From: Variovorax atrisoli 110B | Lineage (GTDB): Bacteria; Pseudomonadota; Gammaproteobacteria; Burkholderiales; Burkholderiaceae_C | Direction of reading: 5' to 3' | Length of the DNA: 64,000 nucleotides | Assembly (NCBI RefSeq): GCF_000382045.1 | Contig: NZ_KB907454.1 | Coordinates: 62,001 to 126,000 of the forward strand | Part shown: positions 8,739 to 17,655 of the stretch, one piece after another | Position numbering within the stretch: the stretch's first letter is position 1 | Layout: each line of letters begins with the position of its first letter | Program-made: the position numbers and the translations under genes | Notes under the pieces: model-generated | Told to the model about the DNA's origin: nothing | Seen by the model: the letters and a program-made list of their open reading frames with translations, nothing else | The model's database searches: none

Positions 8739-8816
8739 ATTGCGTGCCGCCGCAGGGCGGAACGCGGCCGAGGCGAGTCCCGGAGGCCATCAACGCTCCA
8801 TCACGACGAGACTGAA

Positions 8817-11800
8817 ATGCAGGACGCAGTCACCAATCCCACGCACCCGGCGTTGCAGCCGAATCTGCCCGATCCGCTGGAGATTCCCGGTTACGAATTG
8901 CTGGAGGAGCTGGGCGCCGGCGGTTACGGCACGGTATATCGCGCACTGCAGAAGAGCACGGGCACCGTCGTCGCGATCAAGGTCGTGAAGCTGCAGGTGG
9001 GAAGCCAGCGCGTGGCGCGCTTCCATCGCGAGACGAAGCTGTGCGCCTCGCTGCACCACCCGCACATCGTGCAGCTGCTCGACAAAGGCGAGCAGGGCCC
9101 TTGCGTCTACGGCGTCTTCGAGTACGTGCCGGGCGAGACGCTCACCAGCCTGATCCGCCGCAAGGGCGCGCTCACGGCCACCGAGACGGGCCACCTGATG
9201 GCCGAGGTGCTCGACGCGCTGGACTGCGCGCACAGCGCCGGCATCGTGCACCGCGACCTGAAGCCCGACAACGTGATGGTGACCTTCACCGGCGCCGTCC
9301 CGCACGCGAAGGTGCTGGACTTCGGCATCGGCACCGTCATTCCGTCGAACCGCAGCGACGAGTTCCCCACGCTCACGATGACCGACGAGGCGCTGGGCAC
9401 GCCGGCCTACAGCGCGCCCGAGCAGCTGCGCGGCGAGCCGCCCGGCGTGAAGTCGGACCTGTACGCGTGGGGGCTGATGTTCATCGAGTGCCTCACCGGC
9501 GCGCCGGCCATCCGTGGCGCTTCGGCGGCCGAGATCCTTCACCAGCAGCTGAGTCCGCTGGAGGTGCCGCTGCCGGCGGAGATCGCCAGCCACCCGGTGG
9601 CCTCCGTGCTGCGGCAGGCGCTGCGCAAGAAGGCTGCCGACCGCAGCGATTCCGCCGCCACGCTGCTGGCCGAGCTCGGCCGCCTGCGGCTGGACGATCT
9701 CGTGGGCGTGCTGCGTTCGGCCAAGCAGGCGCAGGACGAAGCGCTCGCGCAGACCGTGATCACCGCGCGCGGCTTCTCCGAGAAGCGCCAGCTCACCGTG
9801 CTGTGCTGCAGCGTCTCGGTGTGGCCCGACGCGGCCGACGACGACAGCGCCGACGAGGCCCTGCCTTCCAACATCGAGAACCTCGAACTGCTCCAGCGCA
9901 ACGAGCTGGCCCTGTTCTCCGAGACCGCGACCCGCCGCGGCGGCCTGCTCGCGGGCACGCTGGGCGACCGGATGATCGTGCTCTTCGGCTATCCGCACGC
10001 CAGCGACACCGACGCGCGCCAGGCCGGCCGCACGGCCATGGAGCTGATCGCGCTGAGCCGCCAGCGCTCCGCCGCCATCGAGCAGGAGCACGGCGTGCAC
10101 CTCGGTATCCGCATGGGCATGCACACCGGCATGGCGATCGTCGCGGCCGGAGAGATCCCGTCGGGCCATGCCGTCAACGTCGCGGTGCGGCTCGAGGGCG
10201 TGGCCGACACCGGCACACTGCTGGCGAGCGAGAGCAGCTACCGCCTGCTGAGCCGCCACGCCAGCTTCGACAAGGCCGGCACGGTGACGCTGCCGGGCCA
10301 GTCCGGCGGCATCCAGACCTACCGCCTCGGCGGCGACCAGCAGGCGCTCGCCTCCGACGGCTTCGCCGAGCAGGCGCTGCATAAGGCCTGCATCGGCCGC
10401 GAGGCCGAACTGCAGCAGCTGAGTACGGCATGGGCACGGGCCCGCGAAGGGCAGGGCGGCGCGGTGTGGATCCGCGGCGAGCCGGGCATCGGCAAGTCGT
10501 GCCTGGCCGACGTGCTGCGCGAGCAGGTCGCCAAGGAAGGGCTGCAGACCGTCGTCGCGCAGTGCCAGCCCGAGAACCAGAACAACGCGCTGACGCCGTT
10601 CCTCGCGCTGCTGCGCCAGCGCCTCGACGCCATGCCCGACGCCGCGTCGCCCGAGGCCCGCCGCGAGCGCCTGCGCGAGGCCCTGCAGGCCGCAGGCTGC
10701 GACGGCGAGGCCGTGCTGCCGATCTTCTGCGCGTGGCTGTCGCTGCCGCTGGGCGACCGCGCGCCGAGCCAGATGTCGCCGCCGATGCAGAAGGCGCTGC
10801 TGCTGCAATCGATCGCGCAGTGGCTGTTGCACATGGCCGAGTCGGCGGCGGTGCTGCTGCTGCTGGAGGACGTGCACTGGGCCGACCCCACGACCATCGA
10901 ATTCGTCGAGCAACTCATCGCCCAGCTGCCGCAGCGCCGCGTGCTGCTGGTGCTCACCGCGCGCCCCGAATGGGTCAAGCCCGACGCCATGCAGGCCGAG
11001 CGCATCGAGGTGCGCCGGCTCGAGGACGCGCAGGCCGCCGAGCTGGCGCGCCAGGCGCTGGCGCCGCGCGTCGTCGCGCCGCAGGTGATCGACAACGTGG
11101 TGCAGCGCACCGACGGCGTGCCGCTGTTCATCCAGGAGATGGCGCGCATGATGCTCGACGCCTACCTGGTCGAGAAGGACCACGTCTGGGTCTTCAAGGA
11201 CACGGCCCAGCCTGCCGCGATTCCGGTCACGCTGCGGGACTCGCTGGTGAGCCGCTTCGACCGGCTCGGCCCCGTCAAGGGCCTGCTGCAGCTCGCCGCC
11301 ACCATCGGGCGCCAGTTCGATGCCGAGCTGCTGTGCGCCTGCTCGGGCAAGAGCGCCGAGGCGATGGACAAGGACATGGCCGTGCTGCTCGACGCGGGCC
11401 TCGTCGCCCCGGCCGGTCAGCCGGGCAGCTTCATCTTCCGCCACGCGCTGATCCGCGACACCGCCTACGAGAGCATGCTGGTCGCGCAGCGCCGGCAGCT
11501 GCACCGCAACGTCGCGCAGACGCTGATGGACAGCCAGCCGCAGTACGTGGCGAACGAACCCGGCAACGTGGCCCAGCACTGGGCCGACGCGGGCGAATAC
11601 GCGCAGGCGGTGGCGCTGGCGGTGCGCCAGCTGCGCATCACGCAGCACCGCTCGCTCAACGACGAAACGATTTCCTACGCCCAGCACATCGACGGCTGGA
11701 TGGCGCACCTCGAAGGCGAGGCGCAGCGCGAGGCGCGGCTGGACGTGAACAGCTACGTCACGCAGGCCATGATGAACAAGTACGGCTGGGCGCATGCGCA

Positions 11801-12854
11801 GGTGGTCGACCGCATCGCGCTGTCGCAGGAGCTGCTGTCCGACGAGGTGCCGCGCGAGAAGCAGGTGCAGCACCTGTGGACGCTCATCACCTTCCACCAC
11901 GTGGCCAGCAACCGCGCCGAGGTGCAGCAGCTGAGCAACCGCCTGCTCGACCAGGCCGTGCAGGCGCAGGACCAGGGCGTGTTCGTCGCGGCGCAGACCT
12001 ACCTCGGCCTCGCGCACTATTCCGACGGTGACTTCGAGCGCGCCGAGCAGTCGCTGACGGACGCCGTCGATCGCTACGACCCCGAGGCCCATGCGCACCA
12101 TGCGGCCGACTTCGGCTTCGACACCCGCGTGTGGGCGACCACCGGCCGTGCGCTGGTGCGCTGGTTCGCGGGCCACGACGCGGCCGCGCGCGCCGATGCG
12201 ACCAATGCCGTGCGCTGGGCCCGCGAGATGTCGCACATCCCGTCGCTGAGCATGGCGCTGCTCTACCAGAGCCTGGGCCACCAGGGCCGCAACGACAAGG
12301 CGCGCGCGCTAGTGAGCACCGGCGAGCTGCTGGGCATCACGCAGCGCTACGGCCTGCCGGCGTTCCAGGGCTACGCCGAGATCATCCGCTGCTGGGCCAC
12401 CGGCGACGTCGGCAACATCGCGCAGGCCGACGGCTGGATCCAGGCGCTGTGGGCCATGGGCTGCCGCTACTGCCAGACCTACTACCGCGCCTTCGCCGCC
12501 GACACGCTGGCCGCCAACGGACGCTGGGACGAGGCGCTGGAGCGCATCGACGAGTGCCTGCGCATGACGGACGAACTCAAGGAAGGGCTCTACCGCTCGG
12601 AGCTGCACCTGCAGAAGGCCCGCTACCTGCAGGCCGCCGGCGGCGAGCGCGAGACGGTGGCCGCGTGCTTCGCCAAAGCCGCCGAGGTGGCGCGCGAGGG
12701 CGCCAAGTACAGAACCGAATACGAGGCGCTGTCGGCGATGCAGGCACTGGCGGATTCCGCCTCGCCCGACATCGCCAAGCGCCTGAAGAATCTGGCCGGG
12801 CTGCGGCCGGAGTTGCCCGCGCGCGTGCCGACGCACGCGACGATTTCCTCTTGA
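8817..12854 (+). CDS. TOMM-system kinase/cyclase fusion protein with ATPase and repeat regions
   Basis: A 1345-residue multidomain signalling protein. Residues 25-300 are a Ser/Thr kinase with G-A-G-G-Y-G loop (33-38), Lys55, H-R-D-L-K-P-D-N (145-152) and D-F-G (168-170). Residues about 320-505 form a class III cyclase homology domain, but the first metal Asp is absent (L-C-C-S-V-S where F-x-D-I is usual). Residues about 530-850 are an AAA/STAND-type ATPase with Walker A G-E-P-G-I-G-K-S (554-561) and Walker B L-L-E-D-V-H-W-A-D-P (682-691). The rest is helical, TPR-like. Length and order match the known TOMM kinase/cyclase fusion family (about 1350 residues, TIGR03903 as I recall it), encoded beside TOMM precursors and cyclodehydratases. 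No membrane span is evident. Confidence 0.88.
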   Translation: MQDAVTNPTHPALQPNLPDPLEIPGYELLEELGAGGYGTVYRALQKSTGTVVAIKVVKLQVGSQRVARFHRETKLCASLHHPHIVQLLDKGEQGPCVYGVFEYVPGETLTSLIRRKGALTATETGHLMAEVLDALDCAHSAGIVHRDLKPDNVMVTFTGAVPHAKVLDFGIGTVIPSNRSDEFPTLTMTDEALGTPAYSAPEQLRGEPPGVKSDLYAWGLMFIECLTGAPAIRGASAAEILHQQLSPLEVPLPAEIASHPVASVLRQALRKKAADRSDSAATLLAELGRLRLDDLVGVLRSAKQAQDEALAQTVITARGFSEKRQLTVLCCSVSVWPDAADDDSADEALPSNIENLELLQRNELALFSETATRRGGLLAGTLGDRMIVLFGYPHASDTDARQAGRTAMELIALSRQRSAAIEQEHGVHLGIRMGMHTGMAIVAAGEIPSGHAVNVAVRLEGVADTGTLLASESSYRLLSRHASFDKAGTVTLPGQSGGIQTYRLGGDQQALASDGFAEQALHKACIGREAELQQLSTAWARAREGQGGAVWIRGEPGIGKSCLADVLREQVAKEGLQTVVAQCQPENQNNALTPFLALLRQRLDAMPDAASPEARRERLREALQAAGCDGEAVLPIFCAWLSLPLGDRAPSQMSPPMQKALLLQSIAQWLLHMAESAAVLLLLEDVHWADPTTIEFVEQLIAQLPQRRVLLVLTARPEWVKPDAMQAERIEVRRLEDAQAAELARQALAPRVVAPQVIDNVVQRTDGVPLFIQEMARMMLDAYLVEKDHVWVFKDTAQPAAIPVTLRDSLVSRFDRLGPVKGLLQLAATIGRQFDAELLCACSGKSAEAMDKDMAVLLDAGLVAPAGQPGSFIFRHALIRDTAYESMLVAQRRQLHRNVAQTLMDSQPQYVANEPGNVAQHWADAGEYAQAVALAVRQLRITQHRSLNDETISYAQHIDGWMAHLEGEAQREARLDVNSYVTQAMMNKYGWAHAQVVDRIALSQELLSDEVPREKQVQHLWTLITFHHVASNRAEVQQLSNRLLDQAVQAQDQGVFVAAQTYLGLAHYSDGDFERAEQSLTDAVDRYDPEAHAHHAADFGFDTRVWATTGRALVRWFAGHDAAARADATNAVRWAREMSHIPSLSMALLYQSLGHQGRNDKARALVSTGELLGITQRYGLPAFQGYAEIIRCWATGDVGNIAQADGWIQALWAMGCRYCQTYYRAFAADTLAANGRWDEALERIDECLRMTDELKEGLYRSELHLQKARYLQAAGGERETVAACFAKAAEVAREGAKYRTEYEALSAMQALADSASPDIAKRLKNLAGLRPELPARVPTHATISS

Positions 12855-12872
12855 ACCAAGGATGAAGTAATC

Positions 12873-13664
12873 ATGACTTTCCAAGTCCAAAGCGGTGATC
12901 CGCTGCTCGAGTTCCGCCTGGCCTACCTGCGCGCCATCGCCCGCTCGTGGCAGGACGACGCCTACCGCCGCGAACTGCTCGACCAGCAGGACATCCAGCC
13001 GATGCTGCACCGCGACTTCGGCCTGCCGACCGCTTGGCCCCAGCTCGACGTGTCGCTGTTCCTGAGCCCCGACCCGGCCCAGCGCGCCGAATGGAAGCCG
13101 ATGCTCACCTCCGGCTGGGTCGGCCCCGACGATTCCTTCGTGATCGTGCTGCCGCAGGCCCCGGGCTCCAACGCCACCGAGGCGCTGGCCGCCTACTACC
13201 AGCTGTTCCCGAACTTCATGGGTTCCGCCGCCTCCTTCGAAGCGGCCGTGCCGCCGCCCGGCATCGTCGGCGGCGCGCTGCCCACGGGCCTGGGCATTCC
13301 CGGCGGCGGCGACGGCTCGCTGCTGGCCTTCGGCGGCGTGGTGCTGCGCGCGATCGCCATCGCGTGGCAGTCGCCCGAGCTGCTCTACGAGCTGACGCGC
13401 GACCCCGAGACCGACAAGGCGAACGTGCTGAGCCAATGGCTGGGCTACAACAACCCGTTCAACTTCAAGATCCTGTTCACCACCAACTCGGCCTTCACCT
13501 GGGACGCCGCGAAGGGCGAATGGAACCAGAAGAACGCCGACGGCACCGCGATCAAGAACGCCATCCGCCTGAACTACCCGACGGCACCGGTGGAAGAGAG
13601 CATGCGCGCCATCGCGCTCACGTCGTACAACAACACGGGCGACCCCTATCCGTTCACCTGCTGA
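12873..13664 (+). CDS. putative TOMM precursor protein, BMA_0021/BMA_0022-like family
   Basis: A 263-residue protein starting at an ATG with an AAGGA site 10 bases upstream, 18 bp behind the kinase fusion. Residues 18-36 (Y-L-R-A-I-A-R-S-W-Q-D-D-A-Y-R-R-E-L-L) resemble nitrile-hydratase-type leader peptides of RiPP precursors. A second, similar stretch sits at 157-175 (V-L-R-A-I-A-I-A-W-Q-S-P-E-L-L), and the downstream halves also align loosely, so the protein looks internally duplicated. The only Cys is the last residue; Ser/Thr/Asn cluster near the C-terminus. Family membership is recalled from TOMM literature (TIGR03795), not searched. Whether it is a modified substrate or an accessory protein is not established. 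Confidence 0.72.
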   Translation: MTFQVQSGDPLLEFRLAYLRAIARSWQDDAYRRELLDQQDIQPMLHRDFGLPTAWPQLDVSLFLSPDPAQRAEWKPMLTSGWVGPDDSFVIVLPQAPGSNATEALAAYYQLFPNFMGSAASFEAAVPPPGIVGGALPTGLGIPGGGDGSLLAFGGVVLRAIAIAWQSPELLYELTRDPETDKANVLSQWLGYNNPFNFKILFTTNSAFTWDAAKGEWNQKNADGTAIKNAIRLNYPTAPVEESMRAIALTSYNNTGDPYPFTC

Positions 13665-13758
13665 GTCCGAGGCAGCCCAGGGGCCGGCCGCAGGCGCGCT
13701 GCAGGGCGCCACGGCCACGCTCCTGCTGACGCTGGCCGCGCGCGCCAATTCCGGCGCC

Positions 13759-14517
13759 GTGGCCGACGCGTCGGTGTTCTCCGATCCCGAGGCGCGTCGC
13801 ATCGCCGCGTCGCTGCCCTTCGACATCTCGGCCTATGCGGCCGATCCGGGCTTCGTGCGCAGCATCGTGCTGCGCGCGGCGCTCTTCGATCGCTTCGCGG
13901 CCGATTTCCTTTCAAGTCATCCCGGCGCCCTGTGCATCACGCTGGGCGCGGGGCTGTGCACGCGCCGCAGCCGGCTGGGTGCCGCTGCGGCAGGCTCGCG
14001 CTGGCTCAACATCGACCTGCCTGAGGCCATCGAGCTGCGTGCGCAGCACCTGCCGCGCAATCGAGACGATGAGTCCGGAAGCGATCTCGCCTGCTCCGTG
14101 CTCGACGAACACTGGCTCGACGCCGCCGGCCTGCCCGGCGAGCGCCCGGTGCTGGTGATGCTGGAGGGCGTGTGCCCCTACCTGCCGCAGGCGCCGCTGG
14201 AGGCCGTGCTGCGCAGCCTCGCCGAGCGCTTCGAGCAGGCCGCGAACCCGTGCGTCGTGGTGCTCGACCACGTGCATCCGGTGCTCGCCGCGCAGTCGAT
14301 GGCCGTGGGGGGCATGCGGCTGCCGGTGGTGTCGGGCTTCGAGAACGCGGCGCAGATCGCGCGGCTGCATCCGTCGATGCGGGTGCTCTCGGAGGACCAC
14401 ATCTACGGACAGTTCTCGGACAGGCACCGGCTCTTCGAGGCGGCGTTCCGGGCCACGACGGGCTCATCGCCCTACGGCGTGGTGCAGCTCGCACTGGGGC
14501 CGCGCGGCGATGGGTAG
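13759..14517 (+). CDS. LCM-type SAM-dependent O-methyltransferase of the TOMM cluster
   Basis: 252 residues from the first available start, GTG 13759. The protein resembles leucine carboxyl methyltransferase/Tcmp-family enzymes: F-S-D-P-E-A-R-R-I near the N-terminus, the SAM-binding L-G-A-G-L-C-T-R motif (62-69), N-I-D-L-P-E-A, and L-E-G-V-C-P-Y-L in mid-protein. The frame stays open upstream to 13573, and the codons before the GTG encode a plausible conserved helix (G-A-L-Q-G-A-T-A-T-L-L-L-T-L-A-A-R-A) usual in this family. No ATG, GTG or TTG exists there, so the true start is uncertain. It probably methylates the TOMM product or a pathway protein. The stop overlaps the next ATG by 8 bases. 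Confidence 0.78.
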   Translation: MADASVFSDPEARRIAASLPFDISAYAADPGFVRSIVLRAALFDRFAADFLSSHPGALCITLGAGLCTRRSRLGAAAAGSRWLNIDLPEAIELRAQHLPRNRDDESGSDLACSVLDEHWLDAAGLPGERPVLVMLEGVCPYLPQAPLEAVLRSLAERFEQAANPCVVVLDHVHPVLAAQSMAVGGMRLPVVSGFENAAQIARLHPSMRVLSEDHIYGQFSDRHRLFEAAFRATTGSSPYGVVQLALGPRGDG

Positions 14518-16657
14518 CGCCATGGCACCCGACTTCTTCGCCGACGTCTTCCGCTGGCACGACCGCTTCCTGCCGCCGGTGGTGCTGCAGGACCGCCTGC
14601 TGCTGGCCAGCGAGAACGACCTGCTGGTGCTGGGTTCGCCCGGCGTCATGGCGATGGAGCGCGTGCTGCGCCAGGGCGTCAGCCTCGCCGCGTATTGCAG
14701 TACCGGGGAAGGTGCCGCGCAGCTCGCGCAGATGCTCCATGCGCTGGAGGCGCTGTCGCGCCAGGGGCTCGTGCGGCCCGCAGCAAAGGGCGATGCGGAT
14801 TCGTGGCTGGTTCCCGACTTCTCGGCGGCGCCCGCGCGCACCGCGCTTTCGGCCGACATGGACGTCGTCGCGCTGTCGAAGGCCGTCGGCGACGACGCGG
14901 CCGCCCGCTGGGCACGGTCGCTGCCTGCGGGCGCCGGACTCACTGTCGTCTTCTGCGACGACTACCTCGACCCCCGGTTCGCCGCCATCGACGCGCAGCA
15001 GCGCGCCTCGGGCCGTTCGTGGCTGCTGGTCAAGCCGACCGGCGAGCAGGCCATGGCCGGGCCGGTCTTCAGGCCTGACGGGCCATGCTGGCGCTGCCTC
15101 GCGCATCGCTGGCTCGGGAATCGTCCGGCCCGTGCCTGGTGGCAATCGCGGCATGGCAGCGCCGGCAGCGGCGCGCCGGTGCGTGCGGGCGAGGGGCTCG
15201 TCGCCGGGCGGCTCGACCAGTTGCTCCCGGTGGCGCTGCAGCTTGCGAATCAGGCTGATGGTGCCGAGGTGCGGACGCTGGATTCGCCACAGCCGCATGT
15301 CGTCGCCCTCCGCCCTCAATGCCCGCACTGCGGAACGCCTGACCTCGTGGCCCGCCGGCAGCGCGAGCGCGTCGTGCTGGCGCCGGGCCTGCCCACCGCG
15401 AGCCATGACGGCGGCTGGCGCACCGTACCGGCGTCGGTCACGGTCCAGCGGCTGATGCGCCACGTGAGCCCGCTCACCGGCGCCGTGGCGCGGATCGTGC
15501 CGCTGAACGCCGAGGCCGAGGGCGCGCTGACCGTCTACCGCAGCGAGATCTTCAGGACGCCGCCGCCCGGCGACGACGAGATGCCCGGCGTGCTGACCCA
15601 GGTGTGCCTGGGCAAGGGCATGTCGATGGAGCAGTCCCGCGCCAGCGCGCTGTGCGAGGCGGCCGAGCGGCACTCGGCCTTCTTCCGGGGCGACGAGGCC
15701 TGGGTGGTCGCAGCCGCCGCCGACCTGGACGCGCCCCGCATCGAACCGCAGGCGCTGGCGCTCTTCAGCCAGCGGCAGCGCGAGCGCTTCGGCACGCACA
15801 AGCCGCCGCATGCCGTGGCCCCGTCCGCTTCGCCGCATGAAGCGCCGACGTGGTGGGCGCCCGCCTGGTCGCTGACCGCCGACGCGCGCCGCTACCTGCC
15901 GCTGGGCTTCTGCTTCGCCAATGCGCCGGTGCAGAGCCAGTTCCACGTGGGCTGGACCTCGAACGGCTGCGCGGCGGGCAACACGCGCGAAGAGGCCATC
16001 CTCCAGGGCTTTCTCGAACTGGTGGAGCGCGACGCCGCCGCCGTCTGGTGGTACGGGCGGCACCGCCGGCCGGAAGTCGGGCTCGACAGCCTGTCCGGCG
16101 AAATCCTCCAGCGCATCGAGCGCACCTGCGGCCCGCGCTGGGAGCGCTGGGTGCTCGACATCACGCACGACTTCGGCATTCCGGTGGTGGTGGCGGTCGG
16201 CCGCCATCTGGACACGGGCGCCTGGGCCGTCGGCTTCGGCTGCAGCCCCGATCGCGCGCTGGCTTGCGAGCGGGCACTCACGGAGATGAGCCAGCTGATC
16301 GCGGCGGGCAAGAGCTTCGAGGTGCCGGCGGCCGAAGCCGCCGACGAGGGAGCACCGGCTTTCCTTTTGCCGGCCGGCACCGCGCCGGTTTCGGCCGCGC
16401 CTGCCGCCCGCAGCGACATCTCGGAGGAGATCCGCCGCTGCGTGGCCATTGCCGCCTCGCTCGGGCTGGAAACCATCGTCCTCGACCACACGCGGCCCGA
16501 CCTTCCGTTGTGCACCGTGAAGGTGGTGGTGCCCGGTCTGTGCCACATCTGGCCGGAACTGGGCAATCCGCGGCTTTACCGCGTGCCCGTCGCCCTCGGA
16601 TGGCGCGACACTCCCCTGCAGGAGAGCGAATTGAATCCGCAGGCGCTGTACGTCTGA
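14510..16657 (+). CDS. TOMM cyclodehydratase: docking/E1-like domain fused to YcaO
   Basis: 715 residues. The N-terminal ~300 residues form the leader-binding E1-like scaffold with two Cys pairs, C193-W-R-C196 and C271-P-H-C274, a likely structural zinc site. The C-terminal ~390 residues are a YcaO domain with ATP-binding motifs: S379-x3-E383-x2-E386-R387 and N-G486-C-A-A-G-N-T-R-E-E-A...E503-L-V-E506-R-D. YcaO enzymes use ATP to activate peptide amides so Cys/Ser/Thr side chains close into azolines. The C-terminus ends N-P-Q-A-L-Y-V and lacks the usual P-x-P-x-P tail. ATG 14510 overlaps the methyltransferase stop; ATG 14522 is an alternative. Confidence 0.88.
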   Translation: MGSAMAPDFFADVFRWHDRFLPPVVLQDRLLLASENDLLVLGSPGVMAMERVLRQGVSLAAYCSTGEGAAQLAQMLHALEALSRQGLVRPAAKGDADSWLVPDFSAAPARTALSADMDVVALSKAVGDDAAARWARSLPAGAGLTVVFCDDYLDPRFAAIDAQQRASGRSWLLVKPTGEQAMAGPVFRPDGPCWRCLAHRWLGNRPARAWWQSRHGSAGSGAPVRAGEGLVAGRLDQLLPVALQLANQADGAEVRTLDSPQPHVVALRPQCPHCGTPDLVARRQRERVVLAPGLPTASHDGGWRTVPASVTVQRLMRHVSPLTGAVARIVPLNAEAEGALTVYRSEIFRTPPPGDDEMPGVLTQVCLGKGMSMEQSRASALCEAAERHSAFFRGDEAWVVAAAADLDAPRIEPQALALFSQRQRERFGTHKPPHAVAPSASPHEAPTWWAPAWSLTADARRYLPLGFCFANAPVQSQFHVGWTSNGCAAGNTREEAILQGFLELVERDAAAVWWYGRHRRPEVGLDSLSGEILQRIERTCGPRWERWVLDITHDFGIPVVVAVGRHLDTGAWAVGFGCSPDRALACERALTEMSQLIAAGKSFEVPAAEAADEGAPAFLLPAGTAPVSAAPAARSDISEEIRRCVAIAASLGLETIVLDHTRPDLPLCTVKVVVPGLCHIWPELGNPRLYRVPVALGWRDTPLQESELNPQALYV

Positions 16658-16679
16658 GATCGCGTAGGAGAATGCGGCG

Positions 16680-17636
16680 ATGGCCATCTTCAGGAACAAG
16701 CTCGACCGGCGCGCCATCGTGCTGCGGCCGGTGCATGCCTTCGGCCGGCGCGCCTCTGTCTGCCAGACGGTGCTGCAGGCGCCCGACGTGTCCCAGGTCC
16801 ACGCGATGGTGCGGTGGAACCGGCAGGCATGGGAAATCGTCGACCAGAGCCGCAACGGCACCACGCTGAACGGGCAGCGCCTGCCCAGCGGCCGCTGGAC
16901 GGCGCTGCCCGCCGGCGCCGAGGTCCGCATGGGCATCGGCGACGAGTCGGTCTGGACCGCGGAAGACCTCGCCGCGCCGGCCACCTGCCTCTTTCCCTCG
17001 GGTGCAGGCGACGGCGGCGCGGGCGACATCGTGGAGCTGAACCCGCGCGAGAACCTGCTGCCGGACGACCATGAACCCGAGGCGAACGTCTACTTCCAGG
17101 ACGGCAAGTGGATGCTCGAGCACATCGACGGCATCGAGCTGCTGGGCGACGGCGCCATGGTGCGCACATCGTCCAGCACCTGGGAGTTCGTGCTGTGCGA
17201 CGACCTCGACCTCACCTCCGAGACGCCCATATCGACGCCCATGCCGGTGCCGATGTCGGCCGACGTGGCCCTGCATTTCGAGGTCAGCCAGGACGAGGAG
17301 CACACGAGCCTGAACCTGGTGACACAGGGCAGGTCGGTGCCGCTGGGCGAGCGCATCCACCACTACACCCTGGTCACGCTCGCGCGTCTGCGCCAGAAGG
17401 ATGCCCAGCGCGGCATCGCGCCGCAGAGCCAGGGCTGGATCGGGCTGGACGAGCTGTCGCGCATGCTGGGGGTGGAGCCCTCGTACGTGAACATCCAGAT
17501 CTTCCGCGCCAAGCACCAGATCCTGAACGCGCTGCCGCCGCACCTGGTCGAGCCGCCGCTTGTCGAGCGCCGGCGCGGCACCGTGCGCCTAGGCAACTAC
17601 CCCTTCGAAATTCGTGGCGGGGCGCAACCGCTGTAA
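16680..17636 (+). CDS. FHA-domain protein of the TOMM cluster
   Basis: A 318-residue cytoplasmic protein. Residues about 1-85 form a forkhead-associated domain with the phosphothreonine-binding signature: G22-R23, S38-x-x-H41 and N59-G60-T...N64-G65. The middle is acidic and unknown. The last ~90 residues (G-W-I-G-L-D-E-L-S-R-M-L-G-V onward) look like a winged-helix DNA-binding or output domain. FHA domains read Ser/Thr kinase products, so the kinase fusion at 8817 is the obvious partner. It could pass the signal to transcription of the cluster. It lies 22 bp after the cyclodehydratase. Confidence 0.85.
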   Translation: MAIFRNKLDRRAIVLRPVHAFGRRASVCQTVLQAPDVSQVHAMVRWNRQAWEIVDQSRNGTTLNGQRLPSGRWTALPAGAEVRMGIGDESVWTAEDLAAPATCLFPSGAGDGGAGDIVELNPRENLLPDDHEPEANVYFQDGKWMLEHIDGIELLGDGAMVRTSSSTWEFVLCDDLDLTSETPISTPMPVPMSADVALHFEVSQDEEHTSLNLVTQGRSVPLGERIHHYTLVTLARLRQKDAQRGIAPQSQGWIGLDELSRMLGVEPSYVNIQIFRAKHQILNALPPHLVEPPLVERRRGTVRLGNYPFEIRGGAQPL

Positions 17637-17655
17637 TCGTATGTAATTCAAATCG

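Larger units (their letters stand above)
8497..8816. other. 320-bp intergenic region before the TOMM cluster
   Basis: No gene is seen here. In order it holds one copy of the dispersed repeat (8501-8594), a perfect CRP-type box (8611-8628), a strong intrinsic terminator (8651-8681) and a promoter-like motif (8703-8738) about 85 bases ahead of the kinase-fusion gene. The terminator separates the purine-transport operon from the TOMM cluster, so the cluster needs a promoter downstream of 8681. Confidence 0.6.

Noticed and set aside
8790..12281. A minus-strand open frame of 1163 codons opposite the kinase fusion
   Set aside because: It is a shadow of the GC-rich plus-strand gene: composition is dominated by His/Arg/Gln/Ala, with no domain and no ribosome site.
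13690..13760. A frameshift inside the methyltransferase gene
   Set aside because: The frame is continuous through the homologous region; only the start codon is missing, so an indel is possible but not shown.
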